Positions 23,799-32,068 of a DNA stretch of 64,000 nt are shown here, in pieces. The translations under genes were made by a program, and so were the position numbers. The notes below the pieces were generated by a model. It was given only the letters and a program-made list of their open reading frames with translations. It was not told where the DNA came from and did no database searches. How positions within the stretch are numbered: position 1 is the stretch's first letter; every line of letters starts with the position of its first letter. The stretch comes from Chitinophagaceae bacterium (lineage in GTDB: Bacteria; Bacteroidota; Bacteroidia; Chitinophagales; Chitinophagaceae), in NCBI GenBank assembly GCA_004173235.1, contig SEAC01000018.1, positions 26,986 to 90,985 of the forward strand, read 5' to 3'.

Positions 23799-26641
23799 TC
23801 GAGCAGGAACTTCACATCATCAAGCGTGAGGCTCTTCACGAAGCCTTCTTCGGCCTGAATGAGTTCGGACGAAAGCTTGCTTTTGCGCTGCTGCAATTGC
23901 CAGATTTTTTCTTCAATGGTATCGCTGCAGATCATGCGGTAGGCAAACACAGGGCGCGTTTGACCGATGCGGTGCGTGCGGTCGATAGCCTGCTGCTCCA
24001 CGGCGGCATTCCACCAGTTATCGAACAGGAAGACGTAATCGGCAGCCATCAGGTTGAGCCCGGCGTTGCCAGCCTTGAGACTCAAAAGGAAAACGCGCTC
24101 TTCAGAATCCTCACTGTTGAAGCGGTTGCACAAGCCCTGGCGGGCCTCCGGCGGCGTGCTTCCATCGAGGCGAAGGAAAGGAAGCTTCGCGTCACGCAGC
24201 GCATTCCCCAGCAGGTCGAGCATCCCGGTGTATTGCGAAAACACGAGCACTTTGTGACCGGGCACAAGGCCTTCGAGCTCCTCCAGCAGCACCCGTATTT
24301 TTACGGATTCGGTACAAAACACGTCTTCATCGCGCACCAGTTCCGCAGAGCAACACACCTGCTTCAGCTTCGTGATGCCGGCAAGCACGCTCAGCCTTCC
24401 CTGCTCGAGCCCTTTTGCTTCAATGTCGAGCAGGATATTGCTCCGCACTTTATCCCTGATGCTTTCATAGGCCATACGCTGCTCGGAGGCGAGGGTGCAC
24501 CAAAGCACCTGCTCTGTTTTTTCCGGCAGGTCGCGCGCCACCTGCTCCTTCGTGCGCCGAAGCAGGAAAGGTGCCGTGAGCCGGCGCAATGCCGCTATCT
24601 TTTCCACGTCGCCGTTACGGTCGATGGCATCGGCGTATTGCTGCCGGAAGAATTCCCGGCTGCCAAACATTCCCGGCAAAAGGAAATTGAGTTGCGCATA
24701 CAGGTCGAAGGTGTTGTTCAGCACCGGAGTGCCGCTCAGCGCAATGCGGAAACGGCCTTGCAGGCTGCCCACGGCACGCGTGACCTGCGCAGCCGGATTC
24801 TTCACCTGGTGGCTTTCGTCGAGCACGATGGTGTCGAAGCTTTGCTGCGCCAGCGTTTCAGCCGATGCGCGCACCTGGTGATAGGTGGCAATCTGCACCG
24901 GCGCATCCGTTTTTTCATCACGCTGGAAGAAATCCACTTTCACCGAAGGGGCAAAGCGATTCCATTCCTGCTTCCAGTTATATACGAGCGATGCAGGGCA
25001 TACGATCAGCTGTTGCGCGGTGGCATCGGCCTCGATGCGGCTGCAAAGGAATGCGATCGTTTGCAGCGTTTTGCCGAGGCCCATATCGTCGGCAAGACAA
25101 GCGCCTGCGCCGGCTTCCTGCAGCAGGTGCAGCCATTCGTATCCTTTTTGCTGGTAGGGACGCAAATCGGCGTGGAGCAACGAAGGCAGCGCGCGTAGTG
25201 CGTCCGGCTCCTTTTGCCAGCGCTGCCAGCCCGCCCACCACCCGGCATGAATCACGGGCCGCAGCACATCGCCTTCGGCGCCGTCAGCATTGCCCGTAAG
25301 CGCCAGCCAGCGCGGCACGGTCAACACATCTTTTTCAATCCGGGCGTGGCGCAGCAGCGTTGCCCAGGTATCAAACCATTCGGCAGGAAGCACACCCATG
25401 GCACCGTCGCGCAGCAGCACGATGCGCTGCCCGCTGAAAATCGCTTTTTGCAGGGCCGGCAAGGAAACGGCCTCGCCGCCGAACTTCAATTGAAAGCGAA
25501 CCCGCACCTGCGGATCATCTGGTGCGGAAAGAAGCTCCGAAACCGTTTCCGGCTTGTGCGGCGAGCAGCGAAAATGCTGCAGCATGCCCAAACCAAGTAC
25601 TTCCACATCGCTTTCGAGCAGTTGGTAGAAAGTATTGAGAAACCAGCGCTTGTGCTGCGCTTCATCGAAAGGCAAATAGAAGTAGCCGTTGAGCTGGTTG
25701 TCGAATCGCGGGTGAAGTTTGCGGAGTTGCGCAACAAAGGCTTCCTCCGTAGCGCGATGGCGCCGGATGAGCCACTCCCTGCCTCCACCCTTTCGGCGTT
25801 GCTCGGCCACCCAGTTGCCCTCCACCTCCAGACCTTCGTAGTTCCAGGCGGGTGTGAATACCAGGTAACGGCTGTTCATCTCGCTCAGGTGCACACGGCA
25901 TTGTGGCACGCTGTCGATCACTTCTTCTTCGAACAGCTGGTTGCGCGCCACGGGGTAATCCGCTTCCAGCTCGTCGAGCACGTTGGCTGCGAAGGCAGCA
26001 GCATCGCCCGACCATTGCGCGAGGTCGAGTTTGTCGAGCCGGCGCAGGGTGGCTGCATCGCGCTGGGTGAGCACGGCATATTCGTTGTTTCGTTCGAGTA
26101 AAAACTGCGCGCGCTTCCAATCGGTGATCGGACTGCGTTCTTCGCCTACCTGTATTTCTACGGATAAGGACAATCCGCTTGCGTCGCGGTTCACCGAAAA
26201 AAACAGCCGGGGAATATGGGCGAGGAAGCGGCAGGACTGGAGGCGCACTCTCCCACCCTCGCCCTTCTGTGCATGCAGGATGCGCAAGCCTGCGTTGTGG
26301 GTGCGGAGCGTCGCGAAGCACTCCTGCTGGTAACGCGAAAGGCCGTCACGCACGAACTCCGCAAGAGGCACGCTGCTGCGGGCTGTCCGGTGTTTCTTCG
26401 TCAACTCGTTGCGGCGGGCGGCGATGGCCTCTTCGGAAAAAGAAAGCACCGCTTTCTGCGCAGCCGAAGGCACGTCGCCGAATTGTTGCTGCACGAGGCG
26501 TGCGCTGATTTTTTCGGGAGGCAGAAAAGCCATTTTCTGAGCCGGATCCTGCTTCATCAATTCCAGCACAGGGCCGGGATGTCCGGGGCGCTTGGTTTCC
26601 AGGCGCAAGGCATAGGGAGAGCTGGTCTTAGTGTGTTCCAT
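23795..26641 (-). CDS. SNF2-family DEAD/DEAH-box helicase
   Basis: 948-residue Swi2/Snf2 ATPase. The N-terminal half is divergent and family-specific. The motor starts near 490 with LRPYQQKGYEWL. Walker A lies in DMGLGKT (519-525), the DESH box is at 608-611 and LLRRTKEQV follows. The helicase C domain has VFSQYTGMLDLL, RLDGSTPPEARQ and the arginine-finger motif QAIDRTHRIGQTRPV. Such proteins translocate on DNA to remodel protein-DNA complexes; the exact role in Bacteroidota is not established. Its stop overlaps the stop of the STAND gene within one CTAG. A near-consensus promoter element is at 26650-26657. Confidence 0.93.
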   Translation of the reverse strand: MEHTKTSSPYALRLETKRPGHPGPVLELMKQDPAQKMAFLPPEKISARLVQQQFGDVPSAAQKAVLSFSEEAIAARRNELTKKHRTARSSVPLAEFVRDGLSRYQQECFATLRTHNAGLRILHAQKGEGGRVRLQSCRFLAHIPRLFFSVNRDASGLSLSVEIQVGEERSPITDWKRAQFLLERNNEYAVLTQRDAATLRRLDKLDLAQWSGDAAAFAANVLDELEADYPVARNQLFEEEVIDSVPQCRVHLSEMNSRYLVFTPAWNYEGLEVEGNWVAEQRRKGGGREWLIRRHRATEEAFVAQLRKLHPRFDNQLNGYFYLPFDEAQHKRWFLNTFYQLLESDVEVLGLGMLQHFRCSPHKPETVSELLSAPDDPQVRVRFQLKFGGEAVSLPALQKAIFSGQRIVLLRDGAMGVLPAEWFDTWATLLRHARIEKDVLTVPRWLALTGNADGAEGDVLRPVIHAGWWAGWQRWQKEPDALRALPSLLHADLRPYQQKGYEWLHLLQEAGAGACLADDMGLGKTLQTIAFLCSRIEADATAQQLIVCPASLVYNWKQEWNRFAPSVKVDFFQRDEKTDAPVQIATYHQVRASAETLAQQSFDTIVLDESHQVKNPAAQVTRAVGSLQGRFRIALSGTPVLNNTFDLYAQLNFLLPGMFGSREFFRQQYADAIDRNGDVEKIAALRRLTAPFLLRRTKEQVARDLPEKTEQVLWCTLASEQRMAYESIRDKVRSNILLDIEAKGLEQGRLSVLAGITKLKQVCCSAELVRDEDVFCTESVKIRVLLEELEGLVPGHKVLVFSQYTGMLDLLGNALRDAKLPFLRLDGSTPPEARQGLCNRFNSEDSEERVFLLSLKAGNAGLNLMAADYVFLFDNWWNAAVEQQAIDRTHRIGQTRPVFAYRMICSDTIEEKIWQLQQRKSKLSSELIQAEEGFVKSLTLDDVKFLLD

Positions 26642-26649
26642 CGGACCAG

Positions 26650-26657
26650 CGAAGGTA
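26650..26657 (-). promoter_or_regulatory. -7-like promoter element for the SNF2 helicase
   Basis: TACCTTCG on the minus strand, one mismatch from TAnnTTTG, 8 bp before the ATG. Confidence 0.45.
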
Positions 26658-26670
26658 GCAGAATGGTGAG

Positions 26671-26837
26671 TTGGTTTATTGGTTCATTGGTCTAGTGGTT
26701 TATCCGTTCATTCGTTCAGTAAATTATTGTTGTGACAACGTCCAACTTCAAAACTCCCGCACTTCCTTTAACTCACTTAACTCCTCAACACTTTAACTCT
26801 TTCAACTCCTTAACTCCCTCAACTCCTCAACTCCCTC
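26671..26837. repeat. Two low-complexity word-repeat blocks upstream of hbd
   Basis: 26671-26720 repeats TTGGTTTATTGGTTCATTGG-like words, as seen at 14762 and 61556. 26760-26837 repeats TTAACTCCTCAACTCC-like words about eight times and ends at the hbd -7 element. No ORF is supported in the 225-bp gap. Confidence 0.7.
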
Positions 26838-26845
26838 TATCTTTG
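26838..26845 (+). promoter_or_regulatory. -7 promoter element for hbd
   Basis: TATCTTTG, a perfect match 21 bp before the hbd ATG. It directly follows the CTCAACTCC repeat block, which would therefore occupy the -33 region. Confidence 0.6.
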
Positions 26846-26866
26846 CGCCCAGAATAAACCTGCTAT

Positions 26867-27757
26867 ATGAACAAAGTCGCTGTTATCGGCGCGGGCACGA
26901 TGGGCAATGGCATTGCGCACGTGTTTGCACAGTCCGGAATTTCTGTTGCGCTCATTGATGTATCTGCACCCCAGCTGGAAAAAGCACTCGCCACCATTGG
27001 CAAAAACCTCGACCGCCAGGTGGCGAAAGGTTCTCTAACCGAAGATCAGAAAGGCAGCGCACTCGCCAACATCAGCACCTTTACCGATATGGCCGCCGGC
27101 GTTCAGGATGTCGAACTTGTGGTGGAAGCCGCCACCGAAAACACCGACCTCAAATTGCAGATCTTCCGTCAGCTCGACGAAGTGGCGCCTCCGGGCTGCA
27201 TTCTCGCTACCAATACTTCTTCCATTTCCATCACGCGCATCGCTTCCGTAACCAATCGCCCAGAACAAGTGATCGGGATGCACTTCATGAACCCGGTACC
27301 GGTGATGAAGCTCGTTGAGATCATCAACGGTTATGCTACCAAACCAGAAATTTCCACTCAGATCGTTGAGCTCAGCAAGCGGCTCGGCAAAGTGCCTTGC
27401 GTGGTCAACGATTACCCCGGCTTCATTGCCAACCGCATCCTCATGCCGATGATCAACGAAGCGATCTACAGCCTTTTTGAAGGCGTTGCGAGTGTTGAAG
27501 AGATCGACACCGTGATGAAGCTTGGCATGGCGCACCCGATGGGCCCACTGCAGCTCGCCGACTTCATTGGCCTCGACGTCTGCCTGAGCATCCTGCGCGT
27601 GCTGCAGGATGGCTTCGGGAATGCTAAATATGCTCCCTGCCCGCTGCTGGTGAATATGGTGATGGCGAAGAAACTTGGTGTGAAGAGCGGCGAAGGATTT
27701 TACACATACACTCCCGGTTCGAAAGATCTTGTCGTCAGTGCTGGATTCCGTAAATAA
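26867..27757 (+). CDS. hbd: 3-hydroxybutyryl-CoA dehydrogenase
   Basis: NAD-dependent oxidation of (S)-3-hydroxybutyryl-CoA to acetoacetyl-CoA. At 296 residues it has the stand-alone size, not a fused fatty-acid oxidation subunit. The N-terminal GAGTMGNGIAHVFAQSG binds NAD. The catalytic His lies in GMHFMNPVPVMKLVEII and the Glu-Asn region in TVMKLGMAHPMGPLQLADFIGLD. Together with the glutaryl-CoA dehydrogenase at 8.5 kb it could work in the crotonyl-CoA route; the hydratase is not in the window. Confidence 0.95.
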   Translation: MNKVAVIGAGTMGNGIAHVFAQSGISVALIDVSAPQLEKALATIGKNLDRQVAKGSLTEDQKGSALANISTFTDMAAGVQDVELVVEAATENTDLKLQIFRQLDEVAPPGCILATNTSSISITRIASVTNRPEQVIGMHFMNPVPVMKLVEIINGYATKPEISTQIVELSKRLGKVPCVVNDYPGFIANRILMPMINEAIYSLFEGVASVEEIDTVMKLGMAHPMGPLQLADFIGLDVCLSILRVLQDGFGNAKYAPCPLLVNMVMAKKLGVKSGEGFYTYTPGSKDLVVSAGFRK

Positions 27758-28190
27758 TCCAGAAGAAGAGCCGGTATACCGGATACCACTCGAAGACGTA
27801 CTCTCCTTCGTGCGCTGGAAAACCGGTCAACCGGAGGCAGGCGCGGAGGATGACATCTTTGAGGCCCTGAATTGCCGCGGCACCGATTTCACGCAATTGG
27901 TCGAAGCGTTCAGTATGCGCTTCGGCACCGATACGAGTGCTTACCGCTGGTATTTCCACACCAATGAAGAAGATCACAGCATTGGCGGCATGTTCTTCAA
28001 ACCTCCCTTCGAGCGCGTACAGCGCATACCCGTGACGGCTGAAACCTTGTGGCACATGGCCAATGCAGGAAGCTGGAACCTCGCCTACCCGGAGCACGAG
28101 ATCCCTTCATCGCGACTCGATATCTTCATCAACATCATCCTGTTCATCGCGGGAGCATTGCTGCTGGCGTGGATCGCACGCAAGTGGTAG
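27738..28190 (+). CDS. DUF1493-like protein with C-terminal membrane anchor
   Basis: About 150 residues; the frame overlaps the hbd 3' end by 20 bp and has no early ATG, so GTG at 27738 (or TTG at 27729) must start it. The middle (VLSFVRWKTGQPEAGAEDDI, then EALNCRGTDFTQLVEAF, then RFGTDTSAYRWYF) matches the DUF1493 acyl-carrier-like pattern, though without an obvious phosphopantetheine DSL serine. The C-terminus LDIFINIILFIAGALLLAWIARKW is a single membrane helix followed by basic residues. Probably translationally coupled to hbd. Function unknown. Confidence 0.75.
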   Translation: MLDSVNNPEEEPVYRIPLEDVLSFVRWKTGQPEAGAEDDIFEALNCRGTDFTQLVEAFSMRFGTDTSAYRWYFHTNEEDHSIGGMFFKPPFERVQRIPVTAETLWHMANAGSWNLAYPEHEIPSSRLDIFINIILFIAGALLLAWIARKW

Positions 28191-28193
28191 GTC

Positions 28194-28793
28194 TTATTTC
28201 ACTCCGCGCACTTCAAGCGTGTGCATATCGCGGAGCTTTTGCAGACAGGAGTCTTCGTCCTTTTTCGGCACGCCGATCAGCATGCGACAAAAAAGCTGCG
28301 CCTCGTTTTCGATCACGGAACAGCCAAAGCGTTTCACCACCATCATCACATCATTCATCAGTGTGTAGTCGAAGTGCAGCTCGTAGTTTGCGAGCACGGG
28401 CTTCTGTGTGAGCGGAGTAAGTTGAAGTGCGTACGAAGCGACTGTTTTGTAGGCGTTGATAAGGCCCGGCACCCCGAGCAGCGTGCCACCAAAATACCGA
28501 ACCACTACAATGGCTGCATTGGTAACGCCTTTCGAATCGATCTGGCCGAGAATGGGTTTGCCTGCCGAACCCGACGGTTCACCATCATCCGACGAACGGA
28601 AGCTGTTGCCATCCATTCCGATGCGATAGGCAAAGCAGTGGTGCGCTGCCTTCGGATGCTCGTCTTTCAACTCTTTTAAGCGTTTCTTGAAATCGTCGGT
28701 GCTGCCGATCGGGAATGCATAGGCCAGAAAAGTGCTGCCGCGATCGCGGAATTCAGCAAGGGCTTCCTTTTCAAGCGTGTAGTAATGCGTCAT
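28194..28793 (-). CDS. YigZ/IMPACT family protein
   Basis: 199-residue UPF0029/IMPACT protein. The N-terminal domain shows the family pattern KDEHPKAAHHCFAYRIG, then DDGEPSGSAGKPIL and VVVRYFGGTLLGVPGLINAY. The C-terminal half is the DUF1949 ferredoxin-like domain. Its role in bacteria is not settled; links to translation regulation are proposed. A perfect TAnnTTTG element lies 8 bp upstream. Confidence 0.92.
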   Translation of the reverse strand: MTHYYTLEKEALAEFRDRGSTFLAYAFPIGSTDDFKKRLKELKDEHPKAAHHCFAYRIGMDGNSFRSSDDGEPSGSAGKPILGQIDSKGVTNAAIVVVRYFGGTLLGVPGLINAYKTVASYALQLTPLTQKPVLANYELHFDYTLMNDVMMVVKRFGCSVIENEAQLFCRMLIGVPKKDEDSCLQKLRDMHTLEVRGVK

Positions 28794-28801
28794 CGGGGGT
28801 G

Positions 28802-28809
28802 CAAACCTA
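28802..28809 (-). promoter_or_regulatory. -7 promoter element for the yigZ-like gene
   Basis: TAGGTTTG on the minus strand, a perfect match 8 bp before the ATG. Confidence 0.55.
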
Positions 28810-28819
28810 CCGAATTTGA

Positions 28820-29872
28820 TCAGGATGCTACGAATTCATCCCACCAGTCGCCGGCAAGATTGCGACGGCAGGCAGCAACGCCATCGCTGAAACGCGGTGC
28901 GGCGATGCCTGCGCCCAGGCGGAGCGCCGGGGCAGTGATGCGAACGGTGCGGTCCCAGCTTCGCGCATCAATGAAATGCTGGAGCAATTGCGCGCCGCCT
29001 TCCACGAGCAGCGATGAAACACCGCGCACGTAGAGCAGCTCGCCGAGCTGTTCGGCAAAATCGCCCGAGCCGAAGTCGAGACGGACGTATTCGAGGTTAT
29101 GGTGGATTTTCTTCTGGATCGCATTGAGCACAAGCGTGGGCAGCTCTCCATCGAACAGGCGCAGCGAAGCCGGAAGCCGCAATTGGCGGTCCACCACGAT
29201 GCGGAGCGGGTTGGCCCCGGGCCAATGGCGCGTGCTGAGCTGCGGATCGTCGAACAGTGCCGTGTTTGTACCCACGAGGATGGCGCCGTGCGTGGCGCGG
29301 AGCGCGTGGACGGCGCGGGCCGAGGCTGCATTGCTGATCGCCGTGCGGCGGCCGCGTACGCCGGCTATGAAGCCATCTGCGCTTTGCGCCCACTTGAGCG
29401 TAACGAACGGGCGCTTGCGGCTATGGAACGTGAAGAACAGTTCGTTGATGCGCCGGCATTCCGCTTCCCGTATTCCTACGGTCACCTCCACTCCTGCCGC
29501 TCGGAGCCGCTCAATGCCCTTACCATTCACCGCAGGAAAAGGATCACGGCAACCCACTACCACCGACCGTACTCCCTCCGCCAGGATGCGGTCGGCGCAG
29601 GGCGGTGTCTTTCCGAAGTGTGCGCAGGGTTCGAGGGAAACGTACAGCGTTGCAGAAGCAAGGAGCGGGCGGTCGGTCTCGGCTACCGACTCAAAGCAAT
29701 GCACTTCCGCATGCGGCCCGCCGTAGGCCTGGTGCCATCCTTCGCCGATCACCCGGCCGTTGTGCACAAGCACGGCTCCCACCAGCGGGTTGGGCGCCAC
29801 GAAGCCGGAACCAAGGGCTGCCAGCTGCAGGCATCGGTCCATCCACGTTTCGTGCGTCAGGGGTGTGCTCAT
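28820..29872 (-). CDS. ribD: Bifunctional riboflavin deaminase/reductase RibD
   Basis: Second and third steps of riboflavin synthesis from GTP: pyrimidine deamination, then ribosyl reduction. 350 residues. The deaminase domain has the zinc site His54-Ala-Glu56, Cys83 and Cys92 (SLEPCAHFGKTPPC). The reductase domain (about 150-350) has FVTLKWAQSADGFIAG and LVEGGAQLLQHFID. No FMN riboswitch was seen upstream; the gene starts only 37 bp from divergent prmC. Confidence 0.95.
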   Translation of the reverse strand: MSTPLTHETWMDRCLQLAALGSGFVAPNPLVGAVLVHNGRVIGEGWHQAYGGPHAEVHCFESVAETDRPLLASATLYVSLEPCAHFGKTPPCADRILAEGVRSVVVGCRDPFPAVNGKGIERLRAAGVEVTVGIREAECRRINELFFTFHSRKRPFVTLKWAQSADGFIAGVRGRRTAISNAASARAVHALRATHGAILVGTNTALFDDPQLSTRHWPGANPLRIVVDRQLRLPASLRLFDGELPTLVLNAIQKKIHHNLEYVRLDFGSGDFAEQLGELLYVRGVSSLLVEGGAQLLQHFIDARSWDRTVRITAPALRLGAGIAAPRFSDGVAACRRNLAGDWWDEFVAS

Positions 29873-29879
29873 CGGGAGC

Positions 29880-29887
29880 CAAAAATA
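29880..29887 (-). promoter_or_regulatory. -7 promoter element for ribD
   Basis: TATTTTTG on the minus strand, 7 bp before the ribD ATG. It faces the prmC element across 10 bp. Confidence 0.55.
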
Positions 29888-29897
29888 AAGAAAGGAT

Positions 29898-29905
29898 TAT
29901 GTTTG
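29898..29905 (+). promoter_or_regulatory. -7 promoter element for prmC
   Basis: TATGTTTG, a perfect match ending 4 bp before the prmC ATG, implying a leaderless mRNA. Confidence 0.6.
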
Positions 29906-29909
29906 GCAG

Positions 29910-30806
29910 ATGAAATACATCGCGGCCCTGGAAGCTTTGCGCAAGCGCCTCGAGCCCATTTACGGAGCATCGGAGGCGGCTGCCATTGCGGCCATAGCCC
30001 TCGAAGCGGCCACCGGCACCCACCGCAACCTGCTGCGGCTGCAGGGCCACACCGAACTGACCACCGAACAGCAGCAAAAGCTCGAAGCATTCAGCGGGCG
30101 CCTTGCAGACGAAGAGCCGGTGCAGTATGTGACGGGCGAAACGTATTTCTACGGGATGCAGCTCTATGTAGATCCATCGGTGCTGATACCGCGACCGGAA
30201 ACAGAGGAACTCGCCAACTGGATCATACAGGATGTGCGCAGCGAGCATCCGTACATGACCGAGAAAGCACCCGCCGATGCGGATCTCACCGACACGCTGA
30301 AGATGCTCGACATTGGCACAGGAAGCGGATGTATCGCCCTGGCTTTGAAAAAGGCGCTTCCCCGCGCCGAGGTATGGGGCTGCGATGTGAGCGATGCCGC
30401 ACTCAATGTGGCCCGCCGCAATGGCGCGCACCTCGATATCCGCGTTGATTTCCAGGGAGTGGATTTTCTCGATGAACAGCAACAGCGCCTCCTGCCATCG
30501 GTGGACGTCATCGTATCCAACCCGCCTTACATTCCGCACAAAGACAAAGAGACGATGCACGGAAACGTGCTGCGCTTCGAGCCCCACGGCGCATTGTTCG
30601 TTCCGGATAATGACGCGCTGCTGTTTTACAGGGCGATTGCCGCGTTTGCTAAGAAAAGACTGCACCCGGGCGGCCGCATCTACCTCGAGATCCACGAAAG
30701 CCTGGGCACCGAAGTGAAAGCGCTTTTCGAAAAGGAAGGATATGCATCCGTAGAACTACGGAAAGACCTGCAGGGCAAAGACCGGATGGTGAAGGTGCGG
30801 CACTAA
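29910..30806 (+). CDS. prmC: Release-factor glutamine methyltransferase
   Basis: Methylates the GGQ glutamine of RF1/RF2 using SAM. 298 residues. The N-terminal helical domain is followed by PVQYVTGETYFYG and the family motif LIPRPETEEL. The SAM motif DIGTGSGCIALALKKALP follows and the catalytic NPPY is at 204-207. Its stop overlaps the convergent exbD stop by 4 bp. Confidence 0.95.
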   Translation: MKYIAALEALRKRLEPIYGASEAAAIAAIALEAATGTHRNLLRLQGHTELTTEQQQKLEAFSGRLADEEPVQYVTGETYFYGMQLYVDPSVLIPRPETEELANWIIQDVRSEHPYMTEKAPADADLTDTLKMLDIGTGSGCIALALKKALPRAEVWGCDVSDAALNVARRNGAHLDIRVDFQGVDFLDEQQQRLLPSVDVIVSNPPYIPHKDKETMHGNVLRFEPHGALFVPDNDALLFYRAIAAFAKKRLHPGGRIYLEIHESLGTEVKALFEKEGYASVELRKDLQGKDRMVKVRH

Positions 30807-31204
30807 GGGTGCACTGCGATCACCGACTTCGCTTTGTTACGGCTGATCACCTGCATGATGTGGATCATACGGCCGCTGTAGGATACCGTGTCGGCGTGAA
30901 TGACGATCGTAGGCGTATCCACCGACTTTCGTTGCTCCTCGATCTTCTGCTTCAGGATAGAATCGATCATCGCCGGCTCTACGCGCTGCGTTCCCACAAA
31001 GAGGTTCTGGTCTTTGTCGATGCTCACGTTCAGGTTCTGCTTCGCCTTCGTGTCTTTGGTGCCGCGCGGCAGGCTCACCTTCATCACGTTCGGGTTGGCA
31101 AGCGTGGCAGCGATGAGGAAGAACAGCAGGAGGATGAACAGGATATCGTTCAACGGGCCGGTGTGCACCTCCGAATGGGCTTTGAGTTTTCTGCGGATGT
31201 TCAT
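30803..31204 (-). CDS. ExbD/TolR-type biopolymer transport protein
   Basis: 133-residue partner of a MotA/TolQ/ExbB channel that uses proton flow to energise outer-membrane processes. One membrane helix at about 20-38 with the conserved Asp20 in PLNDILFILLLFF. The periplasmic domain follows (VSLPRGTKDTKAKQNLNVSIDKDQNLFVG). It starts 10 bp after the ExbB-like gene and is surely co-transcribed with it. Confidence 0.92.
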   Translation of the reverse strand: MNIRRKLKAHSEVHTGPLNDILFILLLFFLIAATLANPNVMKVSLPRGTKDTKAKQNLNVSIDKDQNLFVGTQRVEPAMIDSILKQKIEEQRKSVDTPTIVIHADTVSYSGRMIHIMQVISRNKAKSVIAVHP

Positions 31205-31214
31205 AACGCCGGGG

Positions 31215-31901
31215 TTAACGGGTGGGCTCCTGGAGGATGTCGAGGAATTCAGCGCTGGAGGATTCCATACGGTTGGCGGTCTTGTCTACCTGCATCGCGA
31301 GGTAATTGTGCGCGATGTAGGCCAGCAGGCCGATGATCAGACCGGTTGCCGAAGTGATCATCTTCGTATAAATACCACCGGCCATCGTTTGGATGGTGAA
31401 CTCACCGGTAGAGGCGAGGTTGTAAAACAACTGGAACATCCCGAAAATGGTTCCAAGAAATCCGAACATCGGCGCGATGCCCGCGATGAGTGAAAGCACC
31501 GACAGGTTTTTCTCCATGTGATAGAGCTCCAGTTTCCCCACGTTCTCCATGCTTTTCTCGATGCTGTCGATCGGCTTGCCGAGGCGCTGAATGCCTTTGT
31601 CGATGATGCGCGCCACGGGGTTGTTGGTGTTCTTGGCGAAGCTGCGCGCCGCACCCACGTTGCCGCTAACGATATGGTCGCGGATGATGTTCATAAAGTT
31701 GTCGTCGATGCGCGAAGCCTTGCGGATAGCCGACAGGCGCTCGAAGAAAACATAAATGGTGAGCAGGAAAAGAATGGCCAGCGGGATCATGATCCAGCCG
31801 CCCAGCTGAATAAGCTCGAAGAGACTGATGTTGCCATCCTTGTTGGTATCGGTGGCAACTGCCGCACGCGCTGCGGTATCAAGGGTCTGGAGCAGGAACA
31901 T
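31215..31901 (-). CDS. MotA/TolQ/ExbB proton channel family protein
   Basis: 228-residue inner-membrane protein with three helices. The first (about 30-52, GGWIMIPLAILFLLTIYVFFERL) and the pair in the C-terminal half (LSLIAGIAPMFGFLGTIFGMFQLF and TSATGLIIGLLAYIAHNYLAMQVDKTANRME) match the family core. The start MFLLQTLDT was chosen because the longer frame reads through intergenic sequence and the upstream hairpin. It drives ExbD, probably for TonB- or Tol-like work; which of the two cannot be told here. Confidence 0.92.
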   Translation of the reverse strand: MFLLQTLDTAARAAVATDTNKDGNISLFELIQLGGWIMIPLAILFLLTIYVFFERLSAIRKASRIDDNFMNIIRDHIVSGNVGAARSFAKNTNNPVARIIDKGIQRLGKPIDSIEKSMENVGKLELYHMEKNLSVLSLIAGIAPMFGFLGTIFGMFQLFYNLASTGEFTIQTMAGGIYTKMITSATGLIIGLLAYIAHNYLAMQVDKTANRMESSSAEFLDILQEPTR

Positions 31902-32017
31902 AGGTGGTTCTTTGGGGCGTAAATGTAGTGTATGGCGGTATAACGGAACGGCACCGCACTTATTTTCCAAAATAAGCGGAAAATGAAGAATGGTTGTTGA
32001 AACGATGAACCGATTTA

Positions 32018-32051
32018 ACAAAAAGAAAGGCGTCGCACGGGCGACGCCTTT
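32018..32051 (-). terminator. Terminator of the SPFH gene
   Basis: 11-bp stem AAAGGCGTCGC / GCGACGCCTTT with an ACGG loop, followed on the minus strand by a TTTCTTTTTGTT tract. It lies 18 bp after the SPFH stop. Confidence 0.85.
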
Positions 32052-32068
32052 GATACGCTTTTTCAGAA

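Noticed and set aside
23897..25198. 433-codon frame opposite the SNF2 helicase
   Set aside because: Antisense to conserved helicase motifs; no start signal or homology pattern.
28820..29910. FMN riboswitch upstream of ribD
   Set aside because: Only 37 bp separate ribD from prmC and both -7 elements sit there; no room for the aptamer.
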